Source: Megasphaera massiliensis (GTDB lineage: Bacteria > Bacillota > Negativicutes > Veillonellales > Megasphaeraceae). From it: a stretch of 39,682 bases of DNA. The stretch covers positions 19,481 through 59,162 of the forward strand of contig NZ_HF954535.1 in NCBI RefSeq assembly GCF_000455225.1. Direction: 5' to 3'. Position 1 is the first letter of the stretch. The number at the start of each line of letters is the position of its first letter. Positions 14,501 through 22,381 of the stretch are shown in pieces. The notes under the pieces are model-generated. The model did not search any database and was not told the DNA's origin. It was given only the letters and a program-made list of their open reading frames with translations. A program made the position numbers and the translations under genes.

Positions 14501-15833
14501 CTCCCCATAAACGTTTCAGGGATTCGCCTGCCATCTTAACGGCATCCATCGTCCCCGGCACGACATTAAGTAAGCCCTCCATCTTGTGCCCGGAGGACAA
14601 AAACGCCGCAATAGCGATACCAACGGCGCCGATCGCGATGCCGACCGGACCTAAAGCAATCAGGAAGCGGCCAAAACCGGTAATGAGCTGCGGCAGAGAC
14701 GACAAGCCTGCCTTAAGACTGGTTCCAAGGCCCGCCATACTCGTGCCGGCACTGGATGCAGCCGCCTTAAATAGGGTCAAACTGGACGTTGCCGCAGCTA
14801 CTCCCGGCGGAATCGCGAGAAGCCCCGCCTTAATCGCCGATAAGCCCTTGCCAAACGACCCGAGAAGCGGCACGGCGGCAAGTCGCGCCTGGAGGCTAAA
14901 CTCCATAATTGCCGGAATCGTCGAGACTGTCAGGACGGTCGCAAGGCCCGCCGCGGCGATCTGCACCTCCGGCGGAATCATCTTAGACAAGGCCGCAGGG
15001 ATGCCCTCATCCTTAACGAGGGCCGCAAACTCTTGCAGGGAATCACCGATTGTGGAAAAGAGGTCGGGCAGGTTAAGGGCATCAGATAACTGCAAGCCTA
15101 ACGCAATGGCAGACTGGCTGATGCCGTCCATCATGTTGGACCACGAGCCCATAACTTGCTTAGACTGGGCGTCCATCATCCCGCCGAAACGCTCCTGCAT
15201 CCCGCCGACAAGTGCCTGGAGGCCGGTCTGAGCATCAATCGCGCCATCCTTTACCATATCCATCGCCTGAGGTACCGATGTACCGATCTTGTCGGCCAGC
15301 ATCTGCCAAGCGGGGATACCCGCCTCAGTCAGCTGGAGCATTTCGTCGCTCTGGACTCTTGCCTTAGCGGCCATCTGGCCAAGTGCAATCGTGATGCGGT
15401 CGATGCCCTCTTTGCCAAGGCCGACGCCGGCAGCGGCATCGCCAACCGCACGAAGCGTAGGGATGACTTGGTCCGCGGTAAATCCGAAGGCTAGGAATTT
15501 CTGGGTCGCACGGGTCACGTCGTCAAATTCAAACGGCGTTTTGGCGGCAAAATCCTGCAACTTACCGAGTAAGTTCTGGGCCTCCGCTGCACTTCCCAGC
15601 ATGTTTGTCATGGCGGTCTCTACCTGTTGGAAGCCGCCGGCCGCCTGGACCATCTTAGCACTCAAGGCCAAAAAACTAGCCCCGACGGCCGCAATACCCG
15701 CGGCCAGGCCTCGGGACAAGGCTAGGGATTCCCCGAACGAGGACTTAAGCTCGGCGTTGGTACGCCGCAGCTCGCTCCTTAATTGGGAGCTATTAGCCCC
15801 AATCCGTACTATAATACTGCTAATCGTCGCCAT
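11595..15833 (-). CDS. Tape measure protein with embedded CHAP/NlpC-like and lytic transglycosylase domains
   Basis: A 1412-aa protein that sets tail length and is ejected with the DNA. The N-terminal 250 residues match the tape-measure signature (QTGLQALVGGMQERFGGMMD). Several membrane-like segments lie at about 380-420 and 455-500. Residues about 640-750 form a cysteine-peptidase-like domain (VVCTTYIENAWAQAG with Cys near 662; GHVIMIDE with His near 724). Residues about 790-910 form a lysozyme-like SLT domain (LLLAVAMRESGGD with catalytic Glu near 816, then GGGMMQI). A long coiled coil follows (about 920-1150). Two different wall-cutting activities in one tape measure imply local digestion of both glycan and peptide during infection. 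Confidence 0.93.
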   Translation of the reverse strand: MATISSIIVRIGANSSQLRSELRRTNAELKSSFGESLALSRGLAAGIAAVGASFLALSAKMVQAAGGFQQVETAMTNMLGSAAEAQNLLGKLQDFAAKTPFEFDDVTRATQKFLAFGFTADQVIPTLRAVGDAAAGVGLGKEGIDRITIALGQMAAKARVQSDEMLQLTEAGIPAWQMLADKIGTSVPQAMDMVKDGAIDAQTGLQALVGGMQERFGGMMDAQSKQVMGSWSNMMDGISQSAIALGLQLSDALNLPDLFSTIGDSLQEFAALVKDEGIPAALSKMIPPEVQIAAAGLATVLTVSTIPAIMEFSLQARLAAVPLLGSFGKGLSAIKAGLLAIPPGVAAATSSLTLFKAAASSAGTSMAGLGTSLKAGLSSLPQLITGFGRFLIALGPVGIAIGAVGIAIAAFLSSGHKMEGLLNVVPGTMDAVKMAGESLKRLWGELGQAIANLVSAAAPLITVLATVFTAAIYAIIAVINVVVTVLSWWLTMVSTIITAVIATFNMLYDKVATALGKVGDALSNMADSILPAWASDGLKTIKGFVQTAMGWLNKLINKIFQTNNALSNAGNKMTPEERARRQANQDTYQNAQTTADDDTDHGTPDYSQFKSAGDADGADGGKAIGKGGSASSKTNNYDPREGAIYNAQALTGLSYGTGEGQVVCTTYIENAWAQAGVSNAWDLGPNANYWAQNAGGAFHAAGSGYVPKAGDVAITNDGEGDPQGHVIMIDENGTGYYAAGGSKGVSAHYNTDHRDAFDVYGYISMAEYAGFQDSGRSMSQRPQFNWDRSEYTQAIRAAATSYNLDPALLLAVAMRESGGDTIGGLTMAGGNGGGMMQILSPDQDISDGNGGRVRIGDLYQNYQTDVLSNAMAGAAMLKDKIDANGGDTWAGVADYYGGADKADYAAKVKANYGKVQAEGASSGGNFVQQQAQYQKRMAEQAIQTHKQIDDSYAQSTATQAELVDRKYDKEREKLEETKAFNANYAKDKAKLDEMYAQEHLKAVEEDAMKEQQLRAKAQEIAGNIKTNAPAVTDTASTKALSKMEADYDKAIESIRTRWQQYAVDYTNMTESQKALFLKALDDEGVAYELAADGRLSFARQMYAEELAQYKAYLDEKTAYYQQAKDIEADIDEAKNLMSLEKLQEVLTDANAIRLSDYEAQKAMLDTYQETYLAAHASTAQMVASLYSTAFDGLSSAITDTIMGTKSLGDAFQALGKSLIQVVVQFYAKQLAGMLVNSAMAKAQSSAAVAQTAAEGAAMSAALGPAAFFKLVLSPASAGVAMGLLSTGTSAALGTSMAGALAGGTWSGKQAALQRAPWNNLPKLATGGITKGSTVAMIGEGRHDEAVLPLSRDKFEQLGLIDKDPKAVNNVSLNVNALDSASFVDFLRNGGLDTIRQAIFENDRNFGTEAGVF

Positions 15834-16188
15834 AGCCGGCCTCCTCTCTCTGCTGGCGGAATCGCGCCAAAAACTCTTCTTTTTCCCGGCGTAATTCGCC
15901 GGGCGTCTTATCGTGTAAAAACGGCTTGACCAAGTCCTTAGGCTGTATTGGTCGCTTGGTGTGGACGCTCATCATATTACTGACGTACCAAGCGCATACA
16001 TACATATGGTCCTCCCGACGCACCTTATAGCCGTCTATCAGCTTGTTAAGCTCCATCGGTGTAAGCCGATAGAATTCCCAGGGCTTAAGGCCTAAGGGCC
16101 CGTAAGCTTGTTCCTCGGCCCATTCTAACCATTCAAAAAAAGACGGAGGCGGCTTGTCGTCGCCTCCCTCCGCCTCTAATCTTTTTTT
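15820..16188 (-). CDS. Tail assembly chaperone, -1 frameshift extension (gpT-like)
   Basis: This frame is open from the slippery A run to 15820 and continues the chaperone gene 16176-16553 after a -1 slip. From the slip it reads KRLEAEGGDDKPPPSFFEWL, then KPWEFYRLTPMELNKLIDGY, and ends QREEAGYGDD. The full frameshift product is 244 aa (734 nt + 1 = 245 codons with stop). An internal ATG (16056) exists but has no convincing ribosome binding site. In siphophages the short and long chaperones coat the tape measure during tail assembly, and this pair sits directly before the tape measure gene, as in lambda G/GT. Confidence 0.85.
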   Translation of the reverse strand, partial: KKRLEAEGGDDKPPPSFFEWLEWAEEQAYGPLGLKPWEFYRLTPMELNKLIDGYKVRREDHMYVCAWYVSNMMSVHTKRPIQPKDLVKPFLHDKTPGELRREKEEFLARFRQQREEAGYGDD

Positions 16189-16553
16189 TCATCGGCCACT
16201 TCCTCAGCCGCTTTTTTGGTCATCTCTTCCGGGAATGCTGCATAATAGGCTGCCTTTCCGAGGATACCACTGCCGGCAATGGCCTTAACTGCCGGAACAT
16301 AGAGGTCCTCCTCGAGGCTCATCCCGTCATCGAGTAACTCCTGGATACGCTGCGCGTACCACAAGGCATTGCGCTTTTTATGGTGCGCCAAACCAATAAC
16401 AAGGATATGCGTTAATACCGTTAAATTAAGCTCCTGCTTACTTACGATTTTGCTGATACCCTCGCCGCAAGCCTGCTCAAGCTGCATGAGCCGCGCAATG
16501 TTAAAATACATATACTGGCCTTCGCCAAAGACCTCAAAAGGTACTTTTTTCAT
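16176..16553 (-). CDS. Tail assembly chaperone, short form (gpG-like)
   Basis: A 125-aa helical protein (MKKVPFEVFGEGQYMYFNIA, then IQELLDDGMSLEEDLYV) ending in a Lys-rich tail and TAG. Position between the tail tube gene and the tape measure gene, and its size, fit the short tail assembly chaperone. The end of the gene (GAA AAA AAA GAT TAG) carries a perfect A AAA AAA slippery heptamer in the zero frame, giving the extended form encoded to 15820. Confidence 0.85.
   Translation of the reverse strand: MKKVPFEVFGEGQYMYFNIARLMQLEQACGEGISKIVSKQELNLTVLTHILVIGLAHHKKRNALWYAQRIQELLDDGMSLEEDLYVPAVKAIAGSGILGKAAYYAAFPEEMTKKAAEEVADEKKD
16182..16189 (-). promoter_or_regulatory. Programmed -1 frameshift slippery site (A8)
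   Basis: Eight A on the minus strand, read as GAA AAA AAA GAT TAG. The last A of GAA plus AAA AAA make the heptamer A AAA AAA in the correct frame, six bases before the zero-frame stop. The -1 frame is open through 15820. A GC-containing stretch (GGCGGAGGGAGGCGACGAC) just downstream could help pausing, including through its Shine-Dalgarno-like GGAGG. Confidence 0.88.
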
Positions 16554-16566
16554 TCGTCAGGCCTCC

Positions 16567-17034
16567 TTATTTAGCCGGTGCCGGCTGCAATTCAGACAGC
16601 GGGCCATTGCCGGACAACGTTCCTTTGATGGTAGCGGCATCGTCGTATTTAGTCGATAAGCTGAGGTCCGTGATAGCCGCCCATCCGGAGCGATATTGTC
16701 CGTCCGGGTACTCAAACTTAACTTGCACCACCTGGCCATCATTGAAGGCGTCCTCCAGGAATAATGCGCCGGCATCGTTGAGGATAACAACGGACTCAAG
16801 GTCAATCGACCATTCACGGAGCCCCGCAAGCGTCGACTTCCAGCCGCCGGACGTCTTATTACTGGTGTCGATGGAGTCCGCCTTACGAGACAAGTCGCCG
16901 CTGCGCTGGCCGCCTAAAAGCGTCCAGGTCGGTGTTGCCTCCGACGTGCCCGTATTGAGATAGATGAGATAGTCCTTGCCTACCGTTGCAATAGCTCCGG
17001 TGTCAGTAGGTTTTGCGTAAGTACGTGTTGCCAT
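16567..17034 (-). CDS. Major tail tube protein
   Basis: A 155-aa beta-rich protein (MATRTYAKPTDTGAIATVGK, then WTLLGGQRSGDLSRKADSID, KSTLAGLREWSIDLESVV) of the TP901-1/HK97 major tail protein type. LEDAFNDGQVVQVKFEYPDG and AAITDLSLSTKYDDAATIKG are typical strands of the tube fold. It is positioned between the tail terminator and the chaperones. It polymerises around the tape measure to build the non-contractile tail. Confidence 0.85.
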   Translation of the reverse strand: MATRTYAKPTDTGAIATVGKDYLIYLNTGTSEATPTWTLLGGQRSGDLSRKADSIDTSNKTSGGWKSTLAGLREWSIDLESVVILNDAGALFLEDAFNDGQVVQVKFEYPDGQYRSGWAAITDLSLSTKYDDAATIKGTLSGNGPLSELQPAPAK

Positions 17035-17046
17035 TATTTAGCCCTC

Positions 17047-17451
17047 CTAATCTGCATAGTTAACTATAAACGAGAATATAGCCAGCCCAATATTAACAAT
17101 ACCGGCCGGCGTCGCAAATACGACCTTATCGACGTTACTGTCCTCAGCCCAGCCGTCGATGGTCGCGTTTTCGGTGAGAACGTCCTTGACCTCCATCGCG
17201 AGGTCCTCAAGGTATTGCGCGTCCATCTCTTTGCCCCTGGGATTGGGGCAGATAAGCTCAATCGTAAATGTTGCCGATGCCTGCCGCCGTGTCTTGTGAC
17301 ACGGCTCAAACGTGATTGAGTCGCAGCAGATATACCCGGTAAGCTCCTTAGGGTATGTCGGGCCGAGGACGGCCGTCCGCCATACGACGTCTGGGAATTC
17401 CTCGGACAGGATCGCCTGGATTTCATCGGCAATTCTTCGGAATCTGTTCAC
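17047..17451 (-). CDS. Tail terminator / minor tail protein
   Basis: A 134-aa protein (MNRFRRIADEIQAILSEEFP, then YLEDLAMEVKDVLTENATID). Size and place, after the gp10-like and connector genes and before the tail tube gene, fit the tail terminator (tail completion) protein that caps the tube on the head side. No catalytic motif. Its stop region overlaps the start of the next gene in the cluster by one base pattern. Assignment is mainly from synteny. Confidence 0.65.
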   Translation of the reverse strand: MNRFRRIADEIQAILSEEFPDVVWRTAVLGPTYPKELTGYICCDSITFEPCHKTRRQASATFTIELICPNPRGKEMDAQYLEDLAMEVKDVLTENATIDGWAEDSNVDKVVFATPAGIVNIGLAIFSFIVNYAD

Positions 17452-17837
17452 TAGCCGCGGGATAGCCTAATTACCCCGACTCCCCCCTTCCCGCTGCCGT
17501 CGATGCCGTCAATGGCCATATCCTTATACGTCAGGCGGCTCTCAAGGTCCTTAGCCAATTGGACGTACATCTTATACTTTTGGTAATAGATGTCCTCCGA
17601 GCGGCTGCCGTCGACCATGACAGTCGTATCAGAGCCCACCATGGCCGCAGCACATTCCCGGCAGGCAATAGCCTTGCCGAGCTGCTGGACCACAATAGAC
17701 GGTGGGAGTTGTATCTCATCATCGCTAAGGCCAAAAGAGACGGCCAGGCGATGGAGGTAAGCGTTGGCGTACGCGATATCACTATCCCTACATGTGAGGA
17801 TATTATCCGTAATGTCGACTTGCCCGATAAACTCCAT
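17451..17837 (-). CDS. Head-tail connector protein
   Basis: A 128-aa helical protein (ANAYLHRLAVSFGLSDDEIQ, then VVQQLGKAIACRECAAAMVG, ending in a Gly-rich segment). Length, helical content and location two genes after the capsid fit a head-tail adaptor of the gp6/gp15 type, which docks on the portal. Sequence similarity alone is not decisive. The C-terminal part contains six consecutive G/C bases (17482-17487) that stay in frame. Confidence 0.6.
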   Translation of the reverse strand: MEFIGQVDITDNILTCRDSDIAYANAYLHRLAVSFGLSDDEIQLPPSIVVQQLGKAIACRECAAAMVGSDTTVMVDGSRSEDIYYQKYKMYVQLAKDLESRLTYKDMAIDGIDGSGKGGVGVIRLSRG

Positions 17838-17839
17838 CG

Positions 17840-18301
17840 TTACACCTCCCCAACGGCCCGTTCAATCGCCCGCTCAAACCGCGTAATAACGCGACGTTGC
17901 TCACGATGAGCTGCGTCAAACAAAAACGGGTCCTTATCGGTGCCCGGATGATTGACCCGTTTTGCAAACACAAAATCGCCGCCGGCTGTCCAGCGCAGGG
18001 CAAGCTTACGCCTCGGCTGGATGCGGTGCCGCGGCGTGCCCTGGTGCAGAAATATCGTAACCTTACGAGTTGTACCCACTGTACCCACAAGACTATCACG
18101 ACCCGACTTGATAGCCGTCTTAATGGATCGTTCGGCGTCGCCTCCGCGCGTGATGAACTTATGATGCTCCCGTGCCGACGTCTGGATATAACTTACGGCA
18201 TCGCCCATAGCCTGCCTAAGCTGCTTTTTGGCCCCGGGCGTGATGCGGTCAAGCCGAGACATAACCTCATCAAGCCCGCGGACGTCTACGCTGAGCTGCA
18301 T
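17840..18301 (-). CDS. HK97 gp10-like minor head/tail protein
   Basis: A 153-aa protein. VRGLDEVMSRLDRITPGAKK followed by AMGDAVSYIQTSAREH and a C-terminal KDPFLFDAAHREQRRVITRF are the hallmark layout of the HK97 gp10 family (neck/tail completion). The middle contains a basic beta segment. It lies directly after the capsid gene and before the connector gene. Assembly role: joins the capsid vertex to the tail. Confidence 0.8.
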   Translation of the reverse strand: MQLSVDVRGLDEVMSRLDRITPGAKKQLRQAMGDAVSYIQTSAREHHKFITRGGDAERSIKTAIKSGRDSLVGTVGTTRKVTIFLHQGTPRHRIQPRRKLALRWTAGGDFVFAKRVNHPGTDKDPFLFDAAHREQRRVITRFERAIERAVGEV

Positions 18302-18305
18302 AGGC

Positions 18306-19160
18306 TTATGCGCCCGTAGCGGTTGCCGATGCCGTCATGCAAGCCAGCGCACCCGGCTGGACGACCTGAGCGCCATACACAAAGAGCCCCTTAATCGCGT
18401 CACAAAACGACTTTTCGGGACGGAAGGCCTCCGTTTTGGCAATCTGAGACGCATAAGAGATAGCGTCGGTTGTGCCAGCGAGAATCTTATACTTACCCGC
18501 CGTATTCGGGACATTGTTGGACTGGTAAATATTAAATCCCGCAGCCGTGCCAATAAAGCCATTAGTAAGGACTGCATCCGTCTTAGCCGTTCCGGCAGCG
18601 ACGAAACGGTCATCCTTAAGCATCAGGCCGTAAAACCACGACGGCACGACGACAAAACGACCATCGGCGCGAACGTTCTTGTCGTCGAGTGCCCCGCGAA
18701 GGTCAACGAGGGACTCATAAGCCTGAGCTGCCGAGGTCAGCGCCAACGGCTTAGCGTCGGTACCAAGGCCCGTAGTTACGCCGGCCTTGGTGTGAAATGC
18801 CGCGATATACTGATCTACGACGTCACGGACCGCATACGATGCTCTCTGCATCGCACTGTCAATCAAATTGACGTTAGCCTGGGCCGCGTCAACGTCATCG
18901 ACCTTAAATCCAAAGTATTTCTGCTGATCCACGACCAACTGCGTCGGCGTGCCGTCTACGTCGTCCAAGGTAATATCCTTAGTCTTATCGTAATCGCGGA
19001 CTGCAACATCCCCGATTTGATTGATAATAACCGTGTCGCCTGCCTGGCTGATATTGCCCTCGTAATCGCGATTGCACAAATTTCCATATACAAGAGCTTT
19101 ATCGAGATGAGCCAAAAGTCTAGCTTCCCAAATGGTCGGAATAAACGTTTTAATAGCCAT
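18306..19160 (-). CDS. Major capsid protein
   Basis: A 284-aa protein (MAIKTFIPTIWEARLLAHLD; GDTVIINQIGDVAVRDYDKT; VVDQQKYFGFKVDDVDAAQA) with the P22-coat-like / HK97-fold phage capsid pattern, including the internal VVPSWFYGLMLKDDRFVAAG segment. The upstream neighbour is the scaffold protein, whose stop overlaps this start (TAATG). It is the most abundant virion protein. A strong ribosome binding site (AAAGGAGGACAATA) precedes the ATG. Confidence 0.88.
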   Translation of the reverse strand: MAIKTFIPTIWEARLLAHLDKALVYGNLCNRDYEGNISQAGDTVIINQIGDVAVRDYDKTKDITLDDVDGTPTQLVVDQQKYFGFKVDDVDAAQANVNLIDSAMQRASYAVRDVVDQYIAAFHTKAGVTTGLGTDAKPLALTSAAQAYESLVDLRGALDDKNVRADGRFVVVPSWFYGLMLKDDRFVAAGTAKTDAVLTNGFIGTAAGFNIYQSNNVPNTAGKYKILAGTTDAISYASQIAKTEAFRPEKSFCDAIKGLFVYGAQVVQPGALACMTASATATGA

Positions 19161-19840
19161 TATTGTCCTCCTTTGCTAATTGCGTCCCAGTTGGCGTTAA
19201 TATCCTCCCGAGACATGGTCTTAAGATCATCCATTGTGTACTTCTTAGCGCCGGCACTGGATCCGCCAGCCGCCCCGCTGCCTGCCTGGCTGTCGTTTTT
19301 CACGGCCCAGGGATTGGCCTTAAGCCATCCCGCAACGCCATCGGCAATAGACAGCTCTCGATCACCGTCTTTATAGGTCAGGCTCCCGTCGTCGTTCGCG
19401 GCAACGTTACCCAGCAATACCTGGGCAAATACGTCCGGCTTGACCGCCTTGCCGTCGGTAAGGGCTGTCAGTACTTGAGACTTGATAGCCTCCTGGATGC
19501 GTTTCTGCTTTTCCTCGGCCGCCAGTTTTTCGCTTGCCGTGTACTTGTCAGTAAGCTCCTTAACCTGTTTTTGCAGGGACTCGACTTGGGTCCCTAATGC
19601 GGTCGGGTCACCGCCGGCCGCCTGTAATGCTGCCAAAGTGGCCGCTAAGTTTTTGAGGTTCCCGTCCTGGTCACCTCCGTTACGCAAGTTCAGCGCGTCG
19701 AGAATTTTGTTTTTCTCGATGCGGTTTTTAGCGGCTTCTTCGCGAGTGCCGCGGATTACGTCCTGTAAGTCTGCGACCATCGTGCCGCCGTTCTCGATTT
19801 TGCTTAACGCTTCGTAGATTTGTTCCAATGTGTAGGGCAT
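19160..19840 (-). CDS. Capsid scaffold protein
   Basis: A 226-aa protein starting MPYTLEQIYEALS at 19840, with GGAGG eight bases upstream; an in-frame extension to a TTG at 19870 is unlikely. It is highly charged with a long coiled coil (about residues 80-130: ALGTQVESLQKQVKELTDKY, then AEEKQKRIQEAI) and a Gly/Ser/Ala-rich linker (AGSGAAGGSSAGAKK) before a helical C-terminal capsid-binding tail. This is the usual phage scaffold (GP20-like) layout, directly before the capsid gene. Confidence 0.85.
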   Translation of the reverse strand: MPYTLEQIYEALSKIENGGTMVADLQDVIRGTREEAAKNRIEKNKILDALNLRNGGDQDGNLKNLAATLAALQAAGGDPTALGTQVESLQKQVKELTDKYTASEKLAAEEKQKRIQEAIKSQVLTALTDGKAVKPDVFAQVLLGNVAANDDGSLTYKDGDRELSIADGVAGWLKANPWAVKNDSQAGSGAAGGSSAGAKKYTMDDLKTMSREDINANWDAISKGGQ

Positions 19841-19933
19841 GTCATATACCTCCGGCCCTTTCGGGCACAAAAAAAATAGCCGTTCTTTAGTGTCTGCGGC
19901 CCCGCGTCATGCGGGAAAAAAGACAAGTCAATA

Positions 19934-21052
19934 TTATGTTTTTAAGCGACTGGTCGCCGTCTCGGCGGACCAATTACGCATGTGGGCACGCCAGTCGTCG
20001 CCTTGTGCCCACGCCTTAGCGCCCTCGACGCCAAGGACGTCGCGCCGCTGTCCCTTGTTAAGAGTATGCAGCCAGGCGTCTCCTCCGGTCTTGATATGAT
20101 CCTGCGGGCGTCGATTAAGCTCCGAGGCATATACCGGCACTAGATGACATAAGCAGTGAGGATGTACCGGCAGCATCGGGGTCTTATCCTTAGGGTATAA
20201 GCCCCTGCCTAGTCCCCATAGATTGCTCTGCGCGTACATGTCGCAAATGTCAAAACGAGGGTGCCGGCTTGATAGTCTCCATCGGTAGGCGACTACGTCG
20301 TCATCATCGTCATACTGGGCATGGAATCCATCGGCCCAGGCCCTGGCGGCCTCAGTCCTTGCGATGCGCTCGGCTACATACCGGCTGCGCTCCTCAACTG
20401 CGGTGCGAATAGCCATATGCAAGGCCTCGTCATCAAGCTCCATTACGCCGTCCAATAGCTTGCGATAAGCTGTCTTAAGGGCCTGATTAGGTGCATCGTC
20501 CTGCCCCAGCCGCGCGACTTGCCTGCGGGCCTGTCGTATCTGTCGGAGTAATAACTCACGATCAGCAGCCGTCAAGTTGGACCGCCGCGCAAAATCGACG
20601 ATAGACTGCATATACTGTGGCAACTCCTGCCGGCGGATAATGCGTTGACCGCTGTTATAGCCGTCGTACAACGCTCTTGCCGCCTGCATTGCGTGCCGAC
20701 TAAGTCGTTGCTGGCCTTGTATCGTTGCAATGATATTGCGCCTCATTTCCCGCTCAACGCCGTGCAATTTCTCCGATAGGATCATGCCGGACGGGTCCCA
20801 GGCGTCCGTAAGCTCCGGCAGTAAGGGTATTGCCGGCACGCCTTGACCAATGGCCACGGAGTCCATAATAGCCCGATGCACTGCGTCCCGGAGAAATACC
20901 GCTACGCCTGCGACCTGCATCGCCTTATTAACGGCCTCGGCTGCGGGATAGCCGTCCGCCAGGTAGCTTGCTACTAGTGCAGCGACCATCTTACTTTTTT
21001 CGCGGTAGAGCGCCGAAAAACCGGCTAATACAGATTGGATAGGGCTGCTCAT
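19934..21052 (-). CDS. Phage Mu F-like minor head protein
   Basis: A 372-aa protein. The N-terminal two-thirds is helical; the C-terminal third carries the MuF signature: RIARTEAARAWADGFHAQYD, then SSRHPRFDICDMYAQ and PVHPHCLCHLVPVY with conserved His/Cys. MuF-type proteins associate with the portal and are packaged in the head. Its ATG overlaps the portal stop (ATGA). There is no toxin domain after the MuF part, unlike some longer members. The roughly 90-bp gap to the scaffold gene contains only short hairpins. Confidence 0.85.
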   Translation of the reverse strand: MSSPIQSVLAGFSALYREKSKMVAALVASYLADGYPAAEAVNKAMQVAGVAVFLRDAVHRAIMDSVAIGQGVPAIPLLPELTDAWDPSGMILSEKLHGVEREMRRNIIATIQGQQRLSRHAMQAARALYDGYNSGQRIIRRQELPQYMQSIVDFARRSNLTAADRELLLRQIRQARRQVARLGQDDAPNQALKTAYRKLLDGVMELDDEALHMAIRTAVEERSRYVAERIARTEAARAWADGFHAQYDDDDDVVAYRWRLSSRHPRFDICDMYAQSNLWGLGRGLYPKDKTPMLPVHPHCLCHLVPVYASELNRRPQDHIKTGGDAWLHTLNKGQRRDVLGVEGAKAWAQGDDWRAHMRNWSAETATSRLKT

Positions 21053-22371
21053 GCCTCATCGCTCCCTCCGGGCGGCTCACTGTGCTCCTCATCGGCGCGG
21101 CTGGTCTCCATCTCCGAGACCAGCGCGTCGAAGCGGTCGTCGGTTAGATCTGGGCAATACGCGCCCAGGACCTTTTTTAGGACCTCTTCCCGCAGGCCGT
21201 CAGTCAGCCCCATATCGAGGACCATCTGCGCCTGTGTGAGCTCGTTGGCGACGTCCACAATGCCAAAGTCATCGGGATAAGTGACGGTGTAGTCGATGCT
21301 ACCGTTAACCCAGCCGGCTACAAGGTCGACCATAGCCTCCTCGGCCTTAGCACATTGCAACGCAAAATTGGCAAGCTGCTGGTTGGTCCGCTCAAATTCC
21401 CACTGCCGCGCGATGCCCGAATTATTGTTCTGCGTCGTCGAGATGACAAAAGACAGATTGGCCATCCGGTACATCTCTTGGATGAGGGACCCTATCTGCG
21501 TTTGCAAAATGGCTGCGGGGTCCGATGGAGGCGCGATGAATGCCGGCGAATGAGCACTATCAGGGCTATAGCCTAGTGCGTTGTTAGTCCCGACGACTAG
21601 ATCATTGGCGTCCAGTGTCGGGATCGTCAGCAGCGGAAACGTCTGATTGCGGAGAATCTCGCCGAGCCAAGAGCAATGATTGTATAACGCTTTGGCTGTC
21701 CGGGCGATCGGCATCAGCTCCGGTGTCGGCAGCATGGTCTGCTGCTCAAGCATCCGGGAAAATAACGGTACGACAGGAACGCGGCCAAGGTTATGCTTAC
21801 CCGATGCCCGGCCCAGGTCATCGCCCCACACGGCCCAGCCATCCCGGTCATAGCGGGTGTAACGATACTGGACGCGGCCGTCCTGGATACTTGATACCTC
21901 CTGGAATTGGATATATAAGAGTGCGCCTATCTTGTCGATGCCGTACTCGACGACGCTCTCCGGCCCCATGATGTAGGCGTAAGGCAACTCCCGGTGCTGG
22001 ATCATTTCTGCCAGCGTCCGGGCCTGCTGATCGCGGACGTTATCCACGACCAGGAATGCGACGCCGTACACCTTGGCCATAATCGCAGCACGCTTGAGAA
22101 ACATGTGGATGCCCGTGCCGTTGGTGTCGACGTCGTCCAAAAACGCCTTGACGGCGCTCTCGGCGGGTCCGGAGTAGTCGCGGAGCGGTTGCCGCTTAAA
22201 TATCGGGTCAACGAGAGCATTGACGATAGGCGCAAAATAGTTAAGGTAATAAGCGTTCTCGCGCCGGAATTGATAGTCCTCGTTAGACTCCCTCTTATGC
22301 TTATTGAGGTAGCTCCCTGTCGCAAATCCACCGGCGCCGTAATATGCATCTCTAAGTAAGTTGTAGTCCAT
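21049..22371 (-). CDS. Portal protein (DUF4055-like)
   Basis: A 440-aa protein located directly after the large terminase gene. The N-terminus YLNKHKRESNEDYQFRRENA, the segment YLNYFAPIVNALVDPIFKRQ, AEMIQHRELPYAYIMGPESV and the helical C-terminus fit the DUF4055-type portal. It forms the dodecameric ring through which DNA is packaged and to which connectors and the MuF protein bind. The C-terminus is acidic and probably flexible. Confidence 0.82.
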   Translation of the reverse strand: MDYNLLRDAYYGAGGFATGSYLNKHKRESNEDYQFRRENAYYLNYFAPIVNALVDPIFKRQPLRDYSGPAESAVKAFLDDVDTNGTGIHMFLKRAAIMAKVYGVAFLVVDNVRDQQARTLAEMIQHRELPYAYIMGPESVVEYGIDKIGALLYIQFQEVSSIQDGRVQYRYTRYDRDGWAVWGDDLGRASGKHNLGRVPVVPLFSRMLEQQTMLPTPELMPIARTAKALYNHCSWLGEILRNQTFPLLTIPTLDANDLVVGTNNALGYSPDSAHSPAFIAPPSDPAAILQTQIGSLIQEMYRMANLSFVISTTQNNNSGIARQWEFERTNQQLANFALQCAKAEEAMVDLVAGWVNGSIDYTVTYPDDFGIVDVANELTQAQMVLDMGLTDGLREEVLKKVLGAYCPDLTDDRFDALVSEMETSRADEEHSEPPGGSDEA

Positions 22372-22381
22372 AATTGCCCTC

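Noticed and set aside
14131-15231. A 366-aa open reading frame on the plus strand opposite the tape measure gene
   Set aside because: It is antisense to an obviously coding gene with repetitive low-complexity codons, has no ribosome binding site and no recognisable domain; a frame shadow.
15820-16056. A separate 78-aa gene before the tape measure
   Set aside because: The same frame is open upstream to the slippery A run and there is no good ribosome binding site; it is the -1 frameshift extension of the tail chaperone.
18228-19376. A 382-aa plus-strand open frame opposite the capsid and gp10-like genes
   Set aside because: It overlaps three well supported minus-strand genes, and its composition (Arg/Cys/Leu-rich) is that of an antisense shadow.
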